The notes under the pieces are model-generated. The model made no database searches. It was given only the letters and a program-made list of their open reading frames with translations, and was not told the DNA's origin. Position numbers and translations under genes: made by a program. Below are positions 9,711 through 18,194 of a stretch of DNA of 64,000 bases, piece after piece; the first letter of the stretch is position 1, and every line of letters begins with the position of its first letter. The DNA lies in assembly GCA_000507305.1 (NCBI GenBank), contig DF239542.1, positions 119,104 to 183,103 of the forward strand, read 5' to 3'. This DNA comes from Breviolum minutum Mf 1.05b.01 (lineage: Eukaryota > Sar > Dinophyceae > Suessiales > Symbiodiniaceae).

Positions 9711-10883
9711 TCAGTGGTTGCAAGAAGAAGCACCATGTTCCTTCTTGCCACAACGCATGCACACATGAAAGCCAAACCTGCATCGACCTTTCTTGACATC
9801 ATTGTTGCAACCCTTTGCCAAATTGAAATGCCAACATGCAGGTTTTCCATCCTTGGTTTTAGGATTCAAACCCTTGAGAGCTTCAGGAAGTTGGGCTGGT
9901 CCTTTCTTCTGCTCACCTTTCTTGAGCTTGTTTGGCTTGTCATCACGTTCCCTTTGAGTATCACCAGCTGGCCTCTTGTCAAACTTTGGCATAGGTGTCA
10001 AATGAATATTCACCCGAGGATCCAACATCAACCTGCCAATGGCTGCATCAAGCGGCGGGTCATTGCCTGGGTCAGCTTTCAAAGGACCTGTTTCTTCTGA
10101 GGCAAGGATCATGAAAAGTTCTCGATCGGCCTTCAATAATTGTGACAATGTGATAGGATGGAAACCACTGGCAGCTTCAGTCATCAAAGCTCGATATAGT
10201 TTGTTGGTCCATTCAACATGCACACTCCATGATACAAGATTCACAAGATCAAAAGCCAATCCACGCCTCTGCAGGGCGAACATCAATTTGAGTTCCGTAC
10301 CGACATCAGCAAGCGGGAGCTCAGGTGCACTGCTTGTCTTCAATGCTCCTTGCTCCAACGTTAAAACCTGCTTGGTCTTGGCCTTGCTCTCTGCTGCAAT
10401 CTCTGAATCTCTGGAGCTACATTTAGATGGTGCAATGTAAATTAAAGCCCCAGACTCGACCATTTGGAAGCAGGTATCTATAAGAGAATGCGATGGTTGC
10501 TGCTCGTTCTTGTGGGAAATACCTGTAATACGGTTCTGCTGTTGGTTGATCCTACGAATTTTTTCAACGTAGGGGAGTTTTTTCAAAGGCTCCGACATGT
10601 CTCCACTCGTGACTTGCAGACGTAGGTCCGCCATCACTAGCGTAATGGCCTCGAAATGAAGCCTCTTAATCACAGCGCAGTCTCCTATGGTACAAGGTCC
10701 TCCAAACAAGTTATCAGCGAACCTCTGCATCACAGCGTCTGTCACGGGGCTTTGAGGAGTTCCCACTGCGAATGCTAATTCTGAAAAGGTTGTAACAAAG
10801 GACGCAGCAAAAATGTCCTTCAAGCCTGCCCGCAGTTCGTCACATCGTTTCTCGAACGCTGCTGTGGAGTCAATCAGTGTCAT
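9711..10883 (-). CDS. Gag-like protein with CCCH-type and CCHC zinc fingers
   Basis: The open frame extends from 11087, but the Met at 10883 (MTLIDSTAAFEKRCDELRAG) is preferred: upstream residues overlap the hairpin-repeat region and include a hydrophobic run that looks like translated spacer. This start gives about 390 residues. The central part is helical and hydrophilic (PRVNIHLTPMPKFDK). The C-terminus is Lys-rich, followed by CWHFNLAKGCNNDVKKGRC (CCCH-like) and CMRCGKKEHGASSC, a CX2CX4HX4C zinc knuckle of the kind that binds RNA in Gag proteins. It ends at a TGA (9711) in the same frame as the methyltransferase segment, so termination or read-through may set the Gag to Pol ratio. Confidence 0.75.
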   Translation of the reverse strand: MTLIDSTAAFEKRCDELRAGLKDIFAASFVTTFSELAFAVGTPQSPVTDAVMQRFADNLFGGPCTIGDCAVIKRLHFEAITLVMADLRLQVTSGDMSEPLKKLPYVEKIRRINQQQNRITGISHKNEQQPSHSLIDTCFQMVESGALIYIAPSKCSSRDSEIAAESKAKTKQVLTLEQGALKTSSAPELPLADVGTELKLMFALQRRGLAFDLVNLVSWSVHVEWTNKLYRALMTEAASGFHPITLSQLLKADRELFMILASEETGPLKADPGNDPPLDAAIGRLMLDPRVNIHLTPMPKFDKRPAGDTQRERDDKPNKLKKGEQKKGPAQLPEALKGLNPKTKDGKPACWHFNLAKGCNNDVKKGRCRFGFHVCMRCGKKEHGASSCNH

Positions 10884-11043
10884 GGCGGGCTCACTAACGA
10901 AGACAAAACAAATTGAAGCAATTAGAAATGTCAATGTTAAAACGTGACCATGTTGAATGCAGACTTGGCACATGATTCCATGAATGTCAAACAAGTGACG
11001 TTCTGATTGCTTGACCCTCTGACTGAGACGGTCATAGAAGAAT

Positions 11044-11187
11044 GACATGTGCAACTCAACCCTACCGGGCTGAACATGCCACTTCAAAAATTAAACATGT
11101 ACAACTCACCCCTAAACTGAGGTGAACATGTTGAGTTGGTTTGTTTGTTGAACATGTACGACTCACCTGTAAACTCAGGTGAACATG
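11044..11187. repeat. three spaced hairpin-like repeats between the recombinase and Gag genes
   Basis: Units of about 36 bp at 11044-11078, 11094-11130 and 11151-11187 share the frame CATGTxCxACTCAxCC...GGTGAACATG. The third holds a perfect 7 bp stem TCACCTG / CAGGTGA around a 6 nt loop (11163-11182); the second has the same stem with one mismatch; the first has decayed. They lie between the end of the recombinase ORF (11333) and the preferred Gag start (10883), where a promoter, processing site or translation signal for Gag could sit. The function is unknown. Confidence 0.65.
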
Positions 11188-11332
11188 CATCAACATCTGC
11201 CAACATGAAAAAGACTCTGCATGACATTGGATGTTTCCACTGACGCTCACGCAGATGTTTTTTCTCACGATGATTCGGACGACGAAGATTTGAGTCATTG
11301 CTCATGATACATGCAAAAATTGATGCTAAGAT

Positions 11333-12835
11333 TCAAGCCGCCCTGACCTTCTTCCAACAAACGTGACAGCATGGAGTGTCCCACCTAACTTGCGAAGTCT
11401 CCAGACTGTGACTGTCAGTGGCACGCCTACCACAAAGCAGCACTGTCTGATAACCATCTGCCATAAGGTGCAATGTCTTCCATTTTGAATGCTGAACCAG
11501 GCGGTGACCATCTGGAGCTTTCGGAACATTCACCAGGCGTTTGGAAGGACACTCCTCAGCAGCTTCTTCATCAGACGAAGACGATGTAAGATCCAGGTCA
11601 TCATCGAACGAGTCAATCTCTTCTTCTCCAAATGCAAGGGGTGGCACATTGCCACTTTCATCTTTGACATCCTCATCATCTGAAACCACAATCGGCGCGG
11701 CATCAGAAGACATCACTGGCCTCTCCACAGAAGCCGTTTGCCCAATGCCTTCACCAATCAAGTTCCAGGAAGTGTTGGAGCCAGCACCACACGAACCTTC
11801 CGCCTCAACGAAGCGGCCACTCCGGGTGTTGTCGGGTTGAAAACTACCATCTCGAATTGCCTTCAACATATTAGACATCTTCTGCAGTGGTAGAGCGAGA
11901 CTGTCTCTCGAGTAAATGATGACGCTTTTCAAATGAGAAACATGTCCACCTAAAACCATGCGGTCAGTCCATTCAATGCCGAATTTGGCGCAGAACGAGA
12001 GCATGCTTGTTTTGCAGCTGTGGGATGTGATCCTTCGGGAGTCCAAGCTGTGACCACTTGCCTCCAGAAGCTGATGAACCCATAGCTTCATTTCAGCCGT
12101 GCTCAAAGGCCGAGACGTCGGTGCTCCACTGATGTTTGGAGCAGGCATAACTGGTGATGGTCCCACCACCAGCTCCATGCTATCTCTACAGGCCAGCCAT
12201 TTCTCTGCCCAAACATCATCCACAACTCCCAAGCAAGGTGCTACAGCATGTAGATGTGAATTGCGAAAGACAGAGGACCCGACACATTTGTGCTCGTCAA
12301 TGAGAAATTCCAGGAAGATCAATCGACCTGCATTGTCTCTGTCTTGTATCATCTTGGTAGAATGTTGCAGGTCATTCCAACGGCTGCGCGAATACACTGC
12401 AACCAACACGCTGCCGCTGAAGATCTTATCCCAGATGTTGCGAGACTCATCCATAACAATTCCATGAAGACTGCATAACTCTTGGACAGTAAATGGAGAG
12501 GCCTGTCTCTGCGGTCCCTGAAACTTTGTAGATGCTGCACCAATGCACCTTTTCGAAGATGTGAGGGTTCTCAATTCTGCCACACCCATTACGTGCTCCA
12601 CAAAACGTATCACCCCAGAAAGTCTTGTGCCCGGAACGTTCTGAAGTTGCTGTGTGACCATGAACTGATATAAAATATCTTCACTTCCCGGAAAAGGAAT
12701 GCCAGCATCTCCCAAGAAAGCCATGTATCTACATAGAGAGTTGACACGCTTAAGCAACGTGCCTGGAGCTTTGCGCCATAGAAGATTGCGAACCAGCCTG
12801 AGCTGAGCCTGAACATTCGCTTGCTGTTGCAGCAT
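11333..12835 (-). CDS. tyrosine recombinase with C-terminal zinc-binding-like tail
   Basis: About 500 codons. An N-terminal helical SAM-like domain (to about residue 120) is followed by the catalytic domain: VAVYSRSRWNDL (Arg 150 or 152), SHSCKTSMLS (HxxK, residues 272-275), VLGGHVSHLKSVIIYSRD (His 298 and nucleophile Tyr 308). An acidic Ser/Asp/Glu linker follows, then a conserved-looking tail with LLCGRR and CCHVCW that may bind zinc. Such enzymes insert circular element DNA by strand exchange. In this element it is the first gene, upstream of Gag and RT. A frameshift near 12835 joins it to the N-terminal segment at 12610-13221. All catalytic positions appear present, with Lys in place of the usual second Arg. 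Confidence 0.87.
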   Translation of the reverse strand: MLQQQANVQAQLRLVRNLLWRKAPGTLLKRVNSLCRYMAFLGDAGIPFPGSEDILYQFMVTQQLQNVPGTRLSGVIRFVEHVMGVAELRTLTSSKRCIGAASTKFQGPQRQASPFTVQELCSLHGIVMDESRNIWDKIFSGSVLVAVYSRSRWNDLQHSTKMIQDRDNAGRLIFLEFLIDEHKCVGSSVFRNSHLHAVAPCLGVVDDVWAEKWLACRDSMELVVGPSPVMPAPNISGAPTSRPLSTAEMKLWVHQLLEASGHSLDSRRITSHSCKTSMLSFCAKFGIEWTDRMVLGGHVSHLKSVIIYSRDSLALPLQKMSNMLKAIRDGSFQPDNTRSGRFVEAEGSCGAGSNTSWNLIGEGIGQTASVERPVMSSDAAPIVVSDDEDVKDESGNVPPLAFGEEEIDSFDDDLDLTSSSSDEEAAEECPSKRLVNVPKAPDGHRLVQHSKWKTLHLMADGYQTVLLCGRRATDSHSLETSQVRWDTPCCHVCWKKVRAA

Positions 12836-13221
12836 GTGACCTTCAATTCAATTGTATCTGGAAAGCGCAATGTGACATCCAACCAACGTTTCAAAGCAGT
12901 TTGCATCTTAGCTTCTTTCTGATCTTGCCAACAAATATCTTCACCAGATTTAATAATGTCAGCCCATCCAGAAACTAAGCGGACAACAGGTTTGCTGCGT
13001 TTTGCATCAGGTTCAGTCACGGTCTCTTCCAGTGCAGGATTCATCTTGAATACCGGTCGTCTGAAAAGCAATGCAGGCTCAGTGATTCGCGATGGGGGTT
13101 TGAACAAGTCCTTCCAAACCCCTTGCTCCCATGGCATCAAAACTTCTTCAGTGGGTAACTCTGAAAGGGAAACTTCAAGACTTGCAAGGAAATCAAAACT
13201 TTCCAAATCACTGCTCATCAT
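12610..13221 (-). CDS. N-terminal segment of the tyrosine-recombinase ORF, out of frame
   Basis: The ORF is open from 13317, but MMSSDLESFDFLASLEVSLSE at about 13221 is the likelier start. It encodes an acidic leader, PPSRITEPALLFRRPVF, and a helical stretch (SGWADIIKSGEDICWQDQKE, ALKRWLDVTLRFPD). The sense then passes to the frame of 12835 (LRLVRNLLWRKAPGTLLKR). It is therefore the beginning of the recombinase, displaced by one indel; the remainder of this frame to 12610 is out-of-phase shadow. No domain is named for it. The 196 bp between 13317 and repeat A1 (13514) would be the leader. Confidence 0.6.
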   Translation of the reverse strand: MMSSDLESFDFLASLEVSLSELPTEEVLMPWEQGVWKDLFKPPSRITEPALLFRRPVFKMNPALEETVTEPDAKRSKPVVRLVSGWADIIKSGEDICWQDQKEAKMQTALKRWLDVTLRFPDTIELKVTCCNSKRMFRLSSGWFAIFYGAKLQARCLSVSTLYVDTWLSWEMLAFLFREVKIFYISSWSHSNFRTFRAQDFLG

Positions 13222-13513
13222 TATCCCAATGCCCGTGGCTTGCAACCCTCGCCGTCGGGACTTCCCAATCAGCACTGTGGTTGTAACCAATCCTTCTCGA
13301 TGTGATGGACAAAGCAATCTCCGAATGATCTGAATACAGAGATACGCAAGTACAACCCAAAGTGTAAAAAGATCGAGTATCGAGAAAACTGCAAGTGAGG
13401 ACTGTCAATCTATAATCCAGCCAAACCAGTTCGACAAATCTCGACTCAAAACACTGATCACACCAATGCTGTTCAGTTGATTCAATCCAGTAGCGCATGA
13501 ACTACCCCACTGC

Positions 13514-13797
13514 TAAAAACTGACAACGTCCATTAAAAGATGGAAGAATTCCCACCCACCCTCACCTGAACGAAAACAAAAGGGAACAAGTGAAAACACT
13601 TCCAGAACCAACAACACACGCAAAGCGAACAGTGTCGAGATTGGTGGAACAAAAATGAAAGTTCCATTTCTACTTTTATTTTTCAAAGGGATGAAAAATC
13701 CCACAAAGAAGTTTTCATGCTAATTTGTTTACTTAGTAAACAAATTTTTTCAAACCTCTTGAAAATAAGGCGTTCATCTTTTTCAAAGAGTGCCTGC
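13514..13797 (-). repeat. split direct repeat A1 (outer 5' end of the nested element)
   Basis: This 284 bp copy matches A2 at 5785-6068. Its outer edge, 13797/13798, is the second insertion junction: the element terminus reads GCAGGCAC on the minus strand and copia coding sequence resumes at 13798. Confidence 0.95.
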
Positions 13798-15536
13798 ATA
13801 AATTCCTTTGGGGGTCCACTTGGGGGACACTTCAAAGACACGCCCTGGTTGCTCGGAAGCACTCTCGACACGTCACTTGGCAATGACCGATCAAAATCCA
13901 AAGCCCTTGGACCTTCTTCCCCTTTTAGTTTCAATACCACAAACATTCCCGACTCAAAATCCAATTCAATCGGAAAAACCAACTTCAAGGATTTGGCCAC
14001 AAATATTTTGGGTACCAATTCATCTTTAACCCGGATTCTAGCAAGCACCAGACTCCCACAGGACGAAAACTGCGGATGAAGATAACAAGCTGAAACAAAC
14101 CGAGTCAGGTTGGGGTTCAATTGTTCAACCGACTTTGGAATCTCAGCCAAAACCTTACTCCCAAATAGCGCAAACTCGCCAGGAGGCAATCTTCTAGATA
14201 CGGCGATTTCCCTAGGAGACCTTTCCGACCCAAAAGCCAGCCCATGAATGTTGTGAGAGAAACAACAGTAATTCAATATCAATTGAACCACCTCGGGCCT
14301 GAATTCAATGCTAGCCCTCATAGTTTCAAAATCACTTTGCAGAGTTTTAAAAATCTGCTTCAAACTTCTAACAGCATTTTCAACTCCACCATTTTGCTCA
14401 TGGACTTGAGGCCCCGCTTTTCGAACCAGAAAGTGATATTTACCAGAACTCCTAGCGACAAAAGTAGAAACACTTTGTTCACTATCAGTAACCAGTGTTA
14501 CACTAACCGATCCCTCTGTGGATGACAATCCACATTCATCCAACCACCGCACCAAGTGAGTTCTGTCTCTTTCGAGATTTGCACTCATCACCACAGCACC
14601 AATCGTACTTGAGTACGCTTCCCTGACCACTAGGATCTTTAAAGAAGTACGATCATCTGAGTTGGGGGATCCCGACTCCTCTATCGAAATTCTTTCACCA
14701 ACACAACTGAGAAACATGAAATCGGCAGCGACTTCAGTGGCCAGACCCTTGTCCGTTTTCCTACAATGTTGATGAACTCCCTTAGCTTTAATACAGTGCT
14801 CACAATCTGGATGAAATGGAACATGCCCTTTTGCCCTGTGAACTTCCAGTTCATCCCTGTTTCCACGTTTCACAGCATTCACATGACCAATATCCCCAGA
14901 AACACTGTTGTCACCAGCTTCAACATGGCTCAAAATCAATTCACTACCATGGTGGGGTTTCACACGAACCCATGGAGTATCACACCATATCATCACTTCA
15001 GTCATCTGCACATTCGATTTCTCATGCACCACCGAAACCGAATCTGTCAAAACAGTTTTCCATCCACGTTTCCCAAGCACGTAAGTTGACAGAATGTTGT
15101 ATGGCGTTTCCCCGACCATCACCGGAATCTTAAAGACACCTGGCTTGATTTTTCCAGTTGTGGAATCCAAGGCACGAACCTTCACCACGATTTCACATCT
15201 ACCACAAAAGAGCACCGGAGTGCCATTCGCAGCAGTAAACGCCGCATTCCCAGTTCCAACCAACTCACTGTGACAGAAATTTTCCAAAGACTGTTTGTTG
15301 ATCACACAACAACTTGCACCCGAATCTATGACATGAGACATGACATGAGTGTCTGTGACATGCGTATTGGGCTCATTTTCTTCAATCAAATCAAGGTCCT
15401 CGCCCATCTCATGCAACCATGAACCACCATGACTACCCAAGACACACGAAATGACCATGACATCTTCTGTTTCTTCAGACACTTCTACAGCTTGACGGTC
15501 ATCAACTTCAGTGTACCACCAGGATTGCAGTCGCAA
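13798..15536 (-). pseudogene. copia protease and integrase, truncated by the nested insertion
   Basis: About 580 copia codons read from 15536. The aspartic protease active site is HVIDSGASCCVI (Asp 71). Integrase follows: zinc-binding HRAKGHVPFHPDCEHC (residues 233-248), then the DDE core with Asp 272 (AADFMFLS), Asp 351 (LVTDSEQS) and Glu 386 (QNGGVENAV). A C-terminal integrase region runs to PPKEF, where the frame enters repeat A1 and stops at 13683. The frame across the empty site joins directly to the RT half at 5370. The upstream edge at about 15536 is the left breakpoint of the gag inversion, so the fusion to Gag is also lost. Protease and integrase motifs are intact. Confidence 0.9.
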
Positions 15537-16328
15537 TGCAAGGTGATTTCTTTGGCAATTCTATGAGCTATATGGGAAATGGGAATGAGTTGCTCACGCA
15601 ACTAGTGAAAGAATTTTCATTGAGGTCTCGTAGTGAAGCAGTAAGCCTCCGGGCTTCTCTGATGTCGAAGGTGTTCCAAGCTAACGCTGCTTACGGTGCA
15701 CCGGTTGCAGATACAATTCGACAAATAGAAGTTGCAGTGGCTAGGTATCTAAGACTTGTGTCAACACTGATTGATGAAGATGTGAACGGTTTGGGAATTG
15801 GTGACAGCGACCAGCTGACACTTTTTATCAGATCGTTGACTGAACCTGCCAAGAGCTTATCGTCGGTCGGCTTTGAAGTATGAACATCAACAAAGGTTGT
15901 TTTTAGAACTTCAAGGTAACAAAAAGATGCTTAGCCTACAACCTGAAGGTGTTTCCGAATTCAATGTGAGCAATCCCGAAGTTAGTGATGGTAACCCAAA
16001 TATGGATGGAAACATTGCTGGACTCAAGGGTGATGGAAAGGGTGCCAATGTATCTAGTGCCAAGACTAGATGTAGTCGTTGCGGGCAAAGAGATGATGGT
16101 TCTAAGTGTACCACTGACTTGAGTAAGAAGCGTTGTTTCAAATGTCATGAGTTTGGGCATATAAGTACGAATTGTCGGGGTGATGCTAAGAATTCGAAGG
16201 GTTCGGGGAAGCCTAATGATGGTAGGAAATCCGATGGTAAGGTTCTTCTTCATCTTCCAAAGGTGGTAAGTCCAAAAGTAAGGGGGGTAAGAAGGGCAAT
16301 TGCTGTTTTTGATGATTCCCTGGATTAA
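15536..16328 (+). pseudogene. copia gag middle and nucleocapsid segment, inverted relative to the element
   Basis: Two overlapping plus-strand frames (15536-15883 and 15873-16328) carry Gag sequence although every other copia gene is on the minus strand. The first has ELLTQLVKEFSLRSRSEAVS and RQIEVAVARYLRLVSTL, a capsid-like helical segment. The second has CSRCGQRDDG and CFKCHEFGHISTNC, a CX2CX4HX4C zinc knuckle, then a basic tail. The Gag N-terminus on the minus strand stops making sense at about 16340 and the protease frame starts at 15536, so flipping this block would place capsid, zinc knuckle and protease in order. A frameshift near 15880 separates the two frames. An independent solo fragment inserted in the opposite direction is possible but less economical. 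Confidence 0.8.
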
Positions 16329-16335
16329 CAGAGAA

Positions 16336-17211
16336 ATACGTCCATGGCCATTGAAAGCTGCCTTTAGCAAACTAAACAGTCTCACTGCCCTAGATTGCTG
16401 ACTCTTCGTAAGAGAATTGTAGGCTATTTGGGTGGTCCACCTAGCACACTGGGCTATTTCCCGACCGAATTCCACGCTTCCCTGATTGGCCCAAGACACC
16501 AACTCTTGAAGGTATTGATTCATTCCCAATATTTCATCTTCTCTGGTCCTCCAGCTATCGTGATTACTTTGGGGTGGACTAGATAACCACTTTTCACTAC
16601 GACTGAAGACGTCCCGTTCCTCATCTCTTCGAGATTCCCTCCCAACAGGAGGCAGAGTTTCATGACCTTCAGGTCGCACGAACGTTGGCAGATCTGGTTC
16701 AGACCGAGCCTGACCCAATCTTTCAGGTACAAATCCACCTTGTCTTTGAAAGTTCAATCTTTGATTGATCTCTTGAAAAACCACCTGCAACTCTCTAGGA
16801 TTCATTTGCTGAAAAATTCCCCTAGCTGCAACAATATTATCCATGCTGTTTCCAAGTCCCGGAGGCATCTGTTGCAAACCAACACCCGGCAACTGTTGAA
16901 AACCAACACCCGGTTGTGTCACCAAGCCTTGATTCCAAAAACCACCCTGATGAGGATTAGGGGAACTACTTCCTCCTCTAGAACCGTTCGTCGGGGTTGA
17001 CGGAATCCTTGGCCCACCAGCCTGATTCAAAGTTTGCTGAGCAAACTGTTGTCTTTGGAGAGTCGCCCCATGGATCTAAGGTGTTACTTCCACTACCAGT
17101 TCCCTGTTGCCCTTGACATGAGCCTGTTGCCTGACCGGCCATACCAGCTTCCATGTTACCACTGGCACTTTCTTGGAACTTTCCAGAACCTTTGCCAGGT
17201 GAATACATCAC
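16336..17211 (-). pseudogene. copia gag, N-terminal part
   Basis: The start Met at 17211 (MMYSPGKGSGKFQESASG) lies 36 bp inside the primer-binding site. A Gly/Ser/Gln-rich head passes through a frameshift near 17060 into a Gln-rich frame (MNQAGGPRIPSTPTNGS, with VGFQQLPGVGLQQMPPG repeats), then the capsid start ELVSWANQGSVEFGREIAQC and AVRLFSLLKAAFNGHG. Sense ends at about 16340, the right breakpoint of the inversion; the nominal ORF runs on to 15936 only as shadow. Gag packages the element RNA in virus-like particles. Confidence 0.75.
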
Positions 17212-17246
17212 CAGGGTCTGCGGTAGTGATAGCAGAAGCTTTTCAA

Positions 17247-17259
17247 CGCTCCGCTACCA
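17247..17259 (-). other. tRNA primer-binding site of the copia element
   Basis: Immediately after the LTR end CA, the minus strand reads TGGTAGCGGAGCG. TGG complements the CCA tail of a tRNA, and the rest resembles binding sites for initiator-methionine tRNA, the usual copia primer. The dinoflagellate tRNA itself is not in the window, so tRNA identity is inferred. Confidence 0.7.
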
Positions 17260-18049
17260 TGCGAAAACACAAAACCCAAAACAAGTTTCGTTGAACCCCA
17301 AGGCACAACTACCCCAAATCACTTCTCCAGCAAACCTTTTGCTCGACACACGAACACGAACCAACCAAGGAGGATGGCTGTCTTTCAGTCTTTAAGTATA
17401 TGCTACTTCTAGCATTACTTGTCGTTGTTCTCAGCTCTTGTGACACATCTGAGCCAAGCTATACAAAGCAAAGCTTCATGAATGCAAAGGAACATTCAAA
17501 CACGGAAACTCTATTCCAAAGGAATGCCGAGGCATTCGGTTTAAGGAAAGTCCATTCCCAAACTAATTCTTAGGAGGTCAAAACTCTTCATTCCAACCTT
17601 CTATCCCAAACATCTACTTAACATCTCAACACAAACCAGAGACAGGACAGTGCATTTCTCCCCTCAGATCGAGTCTTTTACCATTGGCAGAACGCCTTCT
17701 GAGACTCTCTTCTCATCACTGAGGGGACCAATGCACCACACAAGATGTTACCAAATTGTGGATGTGCATGCACAAAACGTACACTACCATCACAAAAGTT
17801 CACCTGTCAGACAAACATGACGTGTGCAATTCACATGACTTCCCAAAACTCCTAAGTTCTAAGCAATCCATGCACCAAATAAAAACCGTTCCAGATGTCC
17901 AAAACAGAAACTTTCGCTTCCAAAATGAATCGTAAATCAAAACCAGAAACTTTCGTTCCTAAATTGAATCTCCAGAAACCAAAATAGGATACATATGAAG
18001 CTCAACATCGCACCATGAACACAATGCTCTGAATATCTAAATTTCCTTA
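17260..18049 (-). repeat. copia LTR, 5' copy
   Basis: Matches 30-910 but is 790 bp because about 80-90 bp is missing around 17870-17900. Starts TG; the outer end reads TA instead of CA, a probable point mutation. In minus orientation this LTR would hold the promoter that drives gag. Confidence 0.9.
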
Positions 18050-18194
18050 AAGAACGTTCGACTTCCAAGCGAGAGCAAGAACTGGACTGGCGGTCGGACT
18101 TCTTTACTCGAGGTAAGATAGAAGAATGACTGGAGCGGGGAAATTAGGTGAACTCTCCACCATCTGTCAAGATGGAACCGCTTCAGTCGCAAAT

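Larger units (their letters stand above)
5371..13797 (-). mobile_element. recombinase-first DIRS/PAT-like retroelement with split direct repeats, nested in copia pol
   Basis: The unit is 8427 bp. In the transcription direction it reads A1 (13797-13514), genes, B1 (6382-6069), A2 (6068-5785), a 100 bp spacer, B2 (5684-5371). A1/A2 are both 284 bp and B1/B2 both 314 bp, with only one or two differences seen per pair. B1 abuts A2 exactly, copying the junction that forms when the two element ends join in a circle. This is the split-direct-repeat design of PAT and Ngaro elements. There is no target duplication, as expected for tyrosine-recombinase insertion. Gene order is tyrosine recombinase, zinc-finger Gag, methyltransferase, RT, RNase H; known DIRS-type elements place the recombinase last. 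Several frameshifts and two in-frame TGA codons interrupt the genes although the repeats look young. Confidence 0.93.
30..18049 (-). mobile_element. Ty1/copia-type LTR retrotransposon, interrupted by a nested element and an internal inversion
   Basis: Two long near-identical repeats (30-910 and 17260-18049) bound the unit. Just inside them lie a PPT (911-919) and a tRNA-like primer-binding site (17247-17259), both placed for minus-strand transcription. Coding order read 17211 down to 1271 is gag, protease, integrase, RT, RNase H, methyltransferase-like tail, accessory ORF. Integrase before RT defines the copia order. Two events interrupt it: an 8.4 kb recombinase retroelement inserted at 5371-13797, and an inversion of about 0.8 kb covering the gag nucleocapsid segment. 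Removing the insertion leaves about 9.6 kb, large for copia. In-frame stops at 4080-4082 and at about 3513, plus frameshifts near 17060, 3180 and 1420, make this copy defective. Five-base flanks at the outer ends (25-29 and 18050-18054) do not match, so no target duplication is visible. Confidence 0.93.

Noticed and set aside
9473-9850. 125-codon minus-strand ORF overlapping the Gag/methyltransferase junction
   Set aside because: Out of frame with the zinc-finger Gag and the methyltransferase segment, both of which carry clear motifs; it is a shadow.
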